In this document: piece by piece, positions 6,278-11,804 of the stretch | Numbering within the stretch: position 1 is the stretch's first letter | Layout of the letters: each line of letters starts with the position of its first letter | Assembly (NCBI GenBank): GCA_029051965.1 | Contig: JAIDJZ010000362.1 | Span: forward strand, 1-11,804 | Direction of reading: 5' to 3' | Length of the DNA: 11,804 nt | Source of the DNA: Paramuribaculum sp. | GTDB taxonomy: Bacteria; Bacteroidota; Bacteroidia; Bacteroidales; Muribaculaceae | Notes under the pieces: model-generated | Database searches by the model: none | What the model was told of the DNA's origin: nothing | What the model saw: only the letters and a program-made list of their open reading frames with translations | Translations under genes and position numbers: made by a program

Positions 6278-8482
6278 TTATGTTCCTAACTCCAACTGAT
6301 TTTTTATAAGATTGAAATACGCACCCTTCAGACTGTTTAATTCCTCATGTGTTCCCGACTCAACAATTTCGCCATCTTTGAGAACTATTATATTGTCGGC
6401 ATTTCTAACCGTCGACAATCGGTGGGCGACAACCACAACAGTTCGCCCCTTATAGAATTCGTGCAAATTATCTACTATCGTTTTCTCATTCTCAGCATCA
6501 AGCGCATTGGTAGCCTCATCCAGAAAGATAAAGGAGGGCTTCTTATACACAGCCCGAGCTATGAGAATACGCTGCCGCTGCCCCTGACTAAGCCCTACAC
6601 CATCACGGCCGATCCGTGTATCATAGCGCAAAGGCAACCCGACAATATAATCATGAATATTCGCAATTCTGGCCGCCTGCTCAAGACGTTCCTCATCGAC
6701 GTCATCATCACTTACCGCAATATTCCGCCTTATGGATTCCGAGAAAATCACACCATCCTGCATAACGACACCACACTGACGCCGCCACCAACGCAGACTA
6801 TATTGATTCAAATTCCGTCCGGAAACGTCGATAGATCCTGCTTCAAGACGATAATAACCAAGCAACAACTTAATCAGAGTTGTTTTTCCGCTGCCTGAAT
6901 GACCGACAATCGCCGTGACCTTTCCTGCCGGAATAGAGAAACTGATATTTTTGAGTATCTGAACGGGAGAGTTGATGTCGTATCTGAAACTTACATCCCT
7001 CACTTCGATTGAACACGCAGAAGGAAACTCACATAGGACTCCCCTACCCGATTCTTCCTCCTCTCTGCAGTGAATTTCATTGATTCTCTCAAGAGAAATT
7101 CTCACATCCTGCGAGGCATAGACAAACCCGACAAGCTGCTCTATCGGCGAATTCAACTGCCCTACTATATACTGGACAGCAAGCATCGCACCAATTGAGA
7201 GCTCCCCATTTATGACATATGTGGCAGCAATTACCGTTATCAGAATATTCTTCACCTCGTTTATGAAAACCGCTCCGGTTTCCTGTGCCTGCTGCATTCT
7301 GAGCGTCTTCATCTGCACTTCAAACAAATCAGCCTGCACATCTTCCCACTCCCAGCGGCGACGGCGCTCGCAATCCTGAAGCTTAACCTCCTGCATAGAC
7401 GTCACAAACTGATAAGTGCAATTCTGATTCTTCGACTGCTGCTCGAACAGTTCATAATCCAGCACCTTCCTGCGACGCAAAAAAGATGCGATCCATAGAC
7501 AATAGACCATACTGCTGACAGCGAAGACTATAAAGATCACACCGTCATACATTGCAAGCACAATTCCGAAAACAATAAAACTCAACAGACTGAACAACAC
7601 TCCAAGAGTCTGATTGGTCAAAAAAGACTGCACTCTGCCATGATCAGCCATCCGCTGCATTATATCGCCCAGAAGCTTTGTATCGAAAAAAGACATCGGC
7701 AACCGGAGCAACTTAATAAAGAAATCGCTGACCAGAGAAATATTTATCCGCATCGAGATATGAAGGAGTATCCACCGACGGATAAAATCCGTAGCTGTCT
7801 TTCCTACCACAATCATCAGCTCACCAAGAAGCACTAACCAGATAAAACCGACATCGGAGTTGCGAATTCCCTCATCGACAATTGCCTGGGTCAAAAACGG
7901 CATAATCAACTGCAGCACGCATCCCAACAGCAATCCCAAAAGAATCTGCGTAAAAAAATGCCGGTAGCGCAATATGTATTGCCATAGAAACCGGAATGAC
8001 CTGAGATTTTTCGATTTTCCGCTTTCATCCGACTTTCGGAAATGATCAGACGGACTGAGAAACATAGCTATACCTCGACCATGTTCACCATCGCCAATGC
8101 TGATCCACCGCCTCAGAAATTCTGCCTGCGAGAAAACCGTCAACCCTTTGGCCGGATCACAAACATAAAACCGCTTCCCTTTTCTGGAGATTCGATATAG
8201 TACCACAAAATGATTCTGATTCCAATGAATGATCGCCGGCAATGGAACATCCGACAGTTGCTCAAGCCGAACCCGAGCCGTCACAGAATCAAAACCATAG
8301 GCCTCCGCGGCTCGTTTAATTCCAAGAAGAGAGACGCCTTCGGTTGTAGGAGGACAAAATTCAGAAACGTCTCCAATGTCAGCACTCAGGCCGTACCATT
8401 TCAGCACCGACACAAGACATGCGACACCACATTCCATCGCGTCTCGTTGTCTGACAAAAGGGAAACGTTTTCTGAACATCAT
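6278..8482 (-). CDS. Peptidase-containing (C39) ABC exporter
   Basis: This 734-residue protein has the three-part architecture of bacteriocin-type exporters, which clip a leader from a peptide and pump it across the inner membrane. The N-terminal C39 cysteine protease has Q12, C18 (D-A-M-E-C-G-V-A-C), H91 and D109 in D-P-A-K-G, so it looks catalytically intact. A six-helix transmembrane domain spans roughly residues 165-465. The nucleotide-binding domain has Walker A G-H-S-G-S-G-K-T-T at 527-535, Q575, signature L-S-Q-G-Q at 631-635, Walker B F-I-F-L-D-E at 651-656, D-loop N-A-L-D at 659-662 and H687. It lies 48 nt after the outer-membrane protein gene and abuts the 63-residue protein gene. 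Base composition looks more AT-rich than the barrel gene. The substrate is unknown; no clear double-glycine precursor lies nearby. Confidence 0.93.
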   Translation of the reverse strand: MMFRKRFPFVRQRDAMECGVACLVSVLKWYGLSADIGDVSEFCPPTTEGVSLLGIKRAAEAYGFDSVTARVRLEQLSDVPLPAIIHWNQNHFVVLYRISRKGKRFYVCDPAKGLTVFSQAEFLRRWISIGDGEHGRGIAMFLSPSDHFRKSDESGKSKNLRSFRFLWQYILRYRHFFTQILLGLLLGCVLQLIMPFLTQAIVDEGIRNSDVGFIWLVLLGELMIVVGKTATDFIRRWILLHISMRINISLVSDFFIKLLRLPMSFFDTKLLGDIMQRMADHGRVQSFLTNQTLGVLFSLLSFIVFGIVLAMYDGVIFIVFAVSSMVYCLWIASFLRRRKVLDYELFEQQSKNQNCTYQFVTSMQEVKLQDCERRRRWEWEDVQADLFEVQMKTLRMQQAQETGAVFINEVKNILITVIAATYVINGELSIGAMLAVQYIVGQLNSPIEQLVGFVYASQDVRISLERINEIHCREEEESGRGVLCEFPSACSIEVRDVSFRYDINSPVQILKNISFSIPAGKVTAIVGHSGSGKTTLIKLLLGYYRLEAGSIDVSGRNLNQYSLRWWRRQCGVVMQDGVIFSESIRRNIAVSDDDVDEERLEQAARIANIHDYIVGLPLRYDTRIGRDGVGLSQGQRQRILIARAVYKKPSFIFLDEATNALDAENEKTIVDNLHEFYKGRTVVVVAHRLSTVRNADNIIVLKDGEIVESGTHEELNSLKGAYFNLIKNQLELGT

Positions 8483-8489
8483 CGTTTTA

Positions 8490-8507
8490 TGCTAAGGGAG
8501 GAAATTC
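8490..8507. repeat. Short dispersed repeat, copy 2
   Basis: The second copy of the short repeat found after rpsL. It fills part of the 48-nt gap between the barrel gene and the ABC exporter gene, ending about 10 nt before the exporter start. A GCAAC/GTTGC hairpin with a 6-nt loop sits next to it at about 8515-8530, around the barrel gene stop. The two together could influence translation or decay between the two genes. Confidence 0.4.
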
Positions 8508-8530
8508 AACAATCCGCAACTGGCAGGTTG

Positions 8531-10693
8531 CTAAAGGTTCATGGTGCGGCGACTGTAGCGGCGGACCTGGTTTCCACCAGAGAACCGGTAGGAAATCGAG
8601 AACGACAGTTTATTGTCGCGATAGTAGGAAGAATTGTTCCATAAACGCTCAGTCATGGCGTCGGAGGTCATGAATTCCTTATACTCGTTTCCTTTGATGA
8701 AATGAATCGGAAGGCTATACATCAGCATCAGCTCCATCCGTCCCTTGAGCAGCGTCTTCGCAATCGCTATGGAACAGACCTCACTGTTTCCGTAGCCGAT
8801 CGACTGCGGAAGTGCTGTCAGAGTGCGCTGCAGCGAATAGGCGAAATTTCCGGAAATGCCACGCTTTGAGTCGGTGTACATCAGAACGGCATCGGCCTTC
8901 GGCATCCAGCGACACCGGCTCTGCTCTCCGTAGGACGCGTGCGCCCTCTGAGCGGAGGCATTCACGCTCAGTCTGAATCTGTCGGACAACGATTTGGCAA
9001 AGCTGACCCCAAGATCGAGCTGATCGTAGGTCCCGTTTTCGTAGCGGCGAAACACTGCCGGAGTGCCGTCGACCTCGCCGAGCGAGGCGATATTATAGAT
9101 CTCATTGCGGTTGTTGCGGTAGATAGCCATCAGTGTGACCATGTTGGCGAGTGTGACATTGAGATCGACACGGTGGAGCGTGGCGGGTTTCAGCAACGGA
9201 TTTCCCATCTGATACATGTAGGCGTCGGTCCACTGTCCGTAGTCGACCGTCGCGACCATCGGGGGCATATTGGCACTCATGTCGTAGTTCACTCTCACGA
9301 CACAATTCTGAGTCGCGGTCCAGAACACTCCCGCTCCGGCGCGGGGCACAAACCGGGTGATGCTCTGACCGGCCACCGCATTCCGGTAGGCCTGCATGCC
9401 ACCCGACAACGACAATGTCAGACCACGCTTAGGGGCATACTGCGCCATGAGGATCAGATTATTGTAGAAAATCGAATTGTCGGTCAGCATTTCATCCGTG
9501 GCGTAGTCACGCTCCTTATAGCTTGACAGCGTCGCCGACTCGGAAAGACTCAGCACACAGTTCTTGCCGACGAAACGGCTGATGTCGACATTGCCCCACA
9601 CATAGTCGAGGTCTCCGCGACGGTCGTCGTTGAGCAGATAGCCGTTCGAGCGCTCGACGGTCTTGAAATTGTCCCAGTCCGACATCGCGTAGTTAGCCGA
9701 GACATTGACATTCCATGCTCCGAAACGCCCGCGGTAGTAGGCCCCCAGATTGTTTCTCATCAATCCGTGGGTGTGGCTCAGCGAATGATAGGAAACCGTT
9801 TCGGACTGCGAAGTCGAGAGGTCGCGGATCTCGAGCTGTTCGTCGCCATAGCGTTTCACATCCGAGGCGTCCAGGTTCCACTGCACCGAAACCGAATGGT
9901 CCTTGCTGATCTGATAGTCGATGGCGAAGTTGCCATTCCATGCATTCGTTCTGGTCCGTCGGGAAGGGTGGTTGCGCGGGTGAGGCAGCACCGATTCCTG
10001 CATCTGATTGAACTGATAGACACGCGAATAATACGGTGATCCGACGCTATATTCATATTTAGGCAAAACCATTGCGGAAATGTTCCACTTCTCATGAGTG
10101 AAAGTCAGATCCCCGTAAGCGTCGTTGCGATTCAGCCATTGTCCGCGTCCGAGACGCTGGCCCGGCACAACATAGACCTGATCCATCAGATTGCTTTCAT
10201 AGCCCTGATAGGCAGGGCGTGTGTGGAAGTTGATCAGCGCATCATAACCGAGATAGGCTCCGGTCGGAAAATTAATGACCTCGATGCGGTCGAAGCGGTC
10301 GGGCGACAGTTTCTTGATGTATTGTGCGCTTTTGGGCACACTGTCGAGAAGAATCACGATGTTTCCCGATCCGTTGTAGGAGATTTCCTTTGTTATCGGA
10401 TCATAGATGACACCGTTGACCCGCGACAGCAGCTGTCCGGCATTATAGACCCCCTGCTTCATTTCGGGGGTGACGATATAGGTGTCTTTGTTCGATGAAT
10501 GAATCACGTTGGCGGCCTTAACCTCTATGTCGCCAAGTTCGACCGACATTTTCAATGTATCGGCCACTGCATCCGGCTTCACCGAATCGGTCTGTTCTTC
10601 ACTTCTAATCACTGACGGTCCGAACACGGCAGCCACTACGACCGCCAAAACAGCAAATGCTCTTGCACAGATATGCGTACGTTCAAGGTTCAT
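8531..10693 (-). CDS. Outer-membrane beta-barrel protein with TonB-receptor-like plug
   Basis: The 720-residue protein starts at the ATG at 10693; an upstream TTG reading from 10723 would add ten residues before the signal peptide and is less likely. A signal peptide is clear (basic start, hydrophobic core about 11-25, cleavage near 30). Residues about 53-160 form a plug-like domain with L-G-D-I-E-V-K-A, G-Q-L-L-S-R-V-N-G-V-I-Y-D and D-R-I-E-V-I-N-F-P-T-G-A. The rest alternates polar and aromatic residues as in a large beta-barrel of the Bacteroidetes OMP_b-brl type. There is no N-terminal carboxypeptidase-like domain, no SusD partner and no obvious TonB box. As first gene of an operon with a peptidase exporter, it may be the outer-membrane exit or a receptor for the exported product; that is inference. 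Confidence 0.85.
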   Translation of the reverse strand: MNLERTHICARAFAVLAVVVAAVFGPSVIRSEEQTDSVKPDAVADTLKMSVELGDIEVKAANVIHSSNKDTYIVTPEMKQGVYNAGQLLSRVNGVIYDPITKEISYNGSGNIVILLDSVPKSAQYIKKLSPDRFDRIEVINFPTGAYLGYDALINFHTRPAYQGYESNLMDQVYVVPGQRLGRGQWLNRNDAYGDLTFTHEKWNISAMVLPKYEYSVGSPYYSRVYQFNQMQESVLPHPRNHPSRRTRTNAWNGNFAIDYQISKDHSVSVQWNLDASDVKRYGDEQLEIRDLSTSQSETVSYHSLSHTHGLMRNNLGAYYRGRFGAWNVNVSANYAMSDWDNFKTVERSNGYLLNDDRRGDLDYVWGNVDISRFVGKNCVLSLSESATLSSYKERDYATDEMLTDNSIFYNNLILMAQYAPKRGLTLSLSGGMQAYRNAVAGQSITRFVPRAGAGVFWTATQNCVVRVNYDMSANMPPMVATVDYGQWTDAYMYQMGNPLLKPATLHRVDLNVTLANMVTLMAIYRNNRNEIYNIASLGEVDGTPAVFRRYENGTYDQLDLGVSFAKSLSDRFRLSVNASAQRAHASYGEQSRCRWMPKADAVLMYTDSKRGISGNFAYSLQRTLTALPQSIGYGNSEVCSIAIAKTLLKGRMELMLMYSLPIHFIKGNEYKEFMTSDAMTERLWNNSSYYRDNKLSFSISYRFSGGNQVRRYSRRTMNL

Positions 10694-10756
10694 AGATAAA
10701 TGATAGATTATAAAGTTTGACAAACAAAAATAAGCGACTTTAACGAGCCTGAGCCA

Positions 10757-10864
10757 TCAGCCGACGGTAGTGTCAATCGGGAGATAGCAGCAGGAGTGAC
10801 ATCCAATGGCAATATGTTTCAATATTGAAACGCACCGGTCCGTAGATTTAGTCCGTATAACCAT
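10757..10864 (-). CDS. Possible 35-residue Cys-containing leader peptide
   Basis: Starting at an ATG about 8 nt after the predicted transcription start of the exporter operon, a frame runs 35 codons to TGA, 63 nt before the barrel gene. The peptide is basic in its first half and has cysteines at 11, 22, 25 and 26, the last three in I-G-C-H-S-C-C-Y. The palindrome at 10816-10831 lies inside it. It has no double-glycine leader site of the usual type, so it is not an obvious C39 substrate; G21 followed by C22 is the only glycine near a plausible cleavage point. It could be a regulatory leader peptide, an unusual substrate, or a chance frame. There is no codon evidence to decide. Confidence 0.25.
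   Translation of the reverse strand: MVIRTKSTDRCVSILKHIAIGCHSCCYLPIDTTVG
10816..10831. promoter_or_regulatory. Perfect 16-bp palindrome, candidate operator
   Basis: GTTTCAATATTGAAAC is its own reverse complement over all 16 bases. It lies about 40-55 nt downstream of the predicted start site of the exporter operon, a position suited to a repressor roadblock or an RNA hairpin. Perfect palindromes of this length are typical of sites for dimeric regulators. Which protein binds is unknown. Confidence 0.6.
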
Positions 10865-10877
10865 TTCTTTTTTTTCA

Positions 10878-10885
10878 CAAAGATA
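10878..10885 (-). promoter_or_regulatory. Candidate -7 element for the barrel/ABC exporter operon
   Basis: TATCTTTG on the minus strand matches the Bacteroidetes -7 consensus exactly and is identical to the box of the small membrane-protein operon. No good TTTG lies at 19-21 nt upstream; the nearest is 24 nt away, so the -33 element is poor. A weak -33 fits a promoter that needs an activator. Confidence 0.55.
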
Positions 10886-11073
10886 TACAGATTATTACGC
10901 TTTTCTACGCAAAACTCGCCTATATTTTTTCTTCACACAAAGCCATAACCAGATGTTTTTCAATACGTTACACCACAAAGAAAAGCTACTTTTTCTTCAC
11001 TTTCCAACCAACACATTATCAAGCAGTTACGCCCGATTAAACTACGACTCAACCCTATGTGGCTATATTTCTG

Positions 11074-11804
11074 TTACTTAGAGAACTTGTCAATAAAAAC
11101 ATCCACATGTTCAACCTGCGCGTTTTGGATTCTTTTTATCAGACGGGATCTCTTTGTGTAATATGTTTTCAATTTCATGTCCATCATCAACGACACCGTT
11201 CGCGGAGACAGGCCAGCATATACTAAAGTAATAAACTTCACATCGTCCTCCTTCAAAAAAGCACATTCGGATCTCAATTTAATTATAATATCATCCATGT
11301 ATCTATTGACAGATGACTCAATAGATTTCAGATTTCTGGGGGATCGCAGCTTCTCCAGTTCCTTTTCGACATCTCTCACGAATGCCACCTCACGATTCTT
11401 CAAATCAGAATACTCAACAAACCTATCACATAAAAGATTTATAGTCGACCATCCCTGACGGAACAGAACCTCTGTCTGACGCCTTAATTCTATCTGACTT
11501 TTTGTATCGAACTGTATCCGTTCGTCTAATGTTTCAATATTTTTCTTCTGATTTTCAACAATAACATTCAATCCTTCGACATCTGCTTCTTTCGTCAATA
11601 TTGTCTCAACAAGAGTATCATTAATTGTCCGCTGCTCCTCAATCTGACTTGTCAGAATAAAAATATCAGCAATCTTACGATTAATTTCGGCCGTCTTTAT
11701 TTTATAAATAATAAAATAAACAACAACCGACACAACAATGAGTCCGAATCCAATAACAAATAGTAAATGTAGAGTCCGATTTGCCCGTTCGGCCTCACGT
11801 TCAG
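11074..11804 (-). CDS. Membrane-anchored coiled-coil regulator, C-terminal part (Bacteroidetes TPR-type family)
   Basis: The frame stays open to the right edge, so the 5' end is missing; 242 residues are visible. They begin with E-R-E-A-E-R-A-N-R, then a transmembrane helix at fragment residues about 11-33, a long heptad-like coiled coil at about 36-115, and a C-terminal segment near 185-228 reading V-K-F-I-T-L-V-Y-A-G-L-S-P-R and Y-T-K-R-S-R-L-I-K-R-I. That end resembles a LuxR/GerE-like helix-turn-helix. The order helix, coiled coil, DNA-binding-like tail is typical of Bacteroidetes regulators whose missing N-terminus carries tetratricopeptide repeats. Its location just upstream of the exporter operon makes it the likely controller. 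The gene is visibly AT-rich compared with the barrel gene. The missing N-terminus keeps the TPR assignment an inference. Confidence 0.75.
   Translation of the reverse strand, partial: EREAERANRTLHLLFVIGFGLIVVSVVVYFIIYKIKTAEINRKIADIFILTSQIEEQRTINDTLVETILTKEADVEGLNVIVENQKKNIETLDERIQFDTKSQIELRRQTEVLFRQGWSTINLLCDRFVEYSDLKNREVAFVRDVEKELEKLRSPRNLKSIESSVNRYMDDIIIKLRSECAFLKEDDVKFITLVYAGLSPRTVSLMMDMKLKTYYTKRSRLIKRIQNAQVEHVDVFIDKFSK

Larger units (their letters stand above)
10694..11073 (-). other. Regulatory intergenic region between regulator and exporter operon
   Basis: This 380-nt, AT-rich region separates the regulator gene from the outer-membrane protein gene. In transcription order it holds about 190 nt with no recognised feature apart from very short frames, then the -7 box at 10878-10885, the candidate leader ORF at 10757-10864 and the palindrome at 10816-10831. 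The leader of the barrel gene is therefore about 180 nt. A 91-residue plus-strand frame also crosses it and is discounted. The layout suggests that the exporter operon is controlled here, plausibly by the adjacent regulator. Confidence 0.55.

Noticed and set aside
8531..10693. SusC-type nutrient importer
   Set aside because: There is no SusD partner and no N-terminal carboxypeptidase-like domain; it is shorter than typical SusC proteins and sits with a peptide exporter.
10806..11081. A 91-codon plus-strand frame in the regulator-barrel gap
   Set aside because: It crosses the -7 box and palindrome, is dominated by Phe/Ser/Thr from A/T runs, and has no start-site or promoter support on the plus strand.
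1..11804. tRNA, rRNA, insertion sequence or integrase genes
   Set aside because: I saw no tRNA-like cloverleaf, rRNA segment, transposase or terminal inverted repeats on either strand, though a dedicated search was not possible.

Overview
The window looks like part of a Bacteroidales chromosome, probably a Muribaculaceae/Bacteroides-type gut bacterium. Three things point there: S10, S12, S7 and EF-G of Bacteroidetes type; promoters of the form TTTG-N20-TAnnTTTG; and start codons preceded by A-rich sequence instead of Shine-Dalgarno sites. Every gene I can support is on the minus strand, so transcription runs from high to low coordinates. The assignment below family level is inference.

Upstream part (11804 to about 6086): the window opens inside the C-terminal half of a membrane-anchored, coiled-coil Bacteroidetes regulator (TPR-type family, 5' end off the window). 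A 380-nt intergenic region follows, holding a good -7 box, a perfect 16-bp palindrome and a possible 35-codon Cys-containing leader ORF. Next comes a compact three-gene operon: an outer-membrane beta-barrel protein with a plug domain, a peptidase-containing (C39) ABC exporter with all catalytic residues intact, and a 63-residue single-pass protein. The last resembles only the N-terminal membrane anchor of HlyD-type adaptors. This reads as a peptide processing/export locus without a full adaptor and without a recognisable double-glycine precursor. It is the most interesting part of the window for an undescribed system.

Middle part (6066 to about 4050): a lone rfbC (dTDP-4-dehydrorhamnose 3,5-epimerase) with its own candidate promoter; a gene-free stretch with an inverted repeat and a perfect 16-bp tandem duplication; then three small hydrophobic proteins of unknown function in a tight operon behind a textbook Bacteroidetes promoter.

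Downstream part (3953 to 1): the fused str/S10 ribosomal operon rpsL-rpsG-fusA-rpsJ-rplC, with no tuf gene between fusA and rpsJ. It starts at an excellent promoter and has a leader of about 155 nt. S12 is odd: the nearly invariant R-G-G-R and L-P-G-V loops at the decoding centre read R-V-V-R and L-H-C-V. All changes can be explained by G:C to T:A transversions, so this is either a remarkable natural ribosome variant or a local sequence error.
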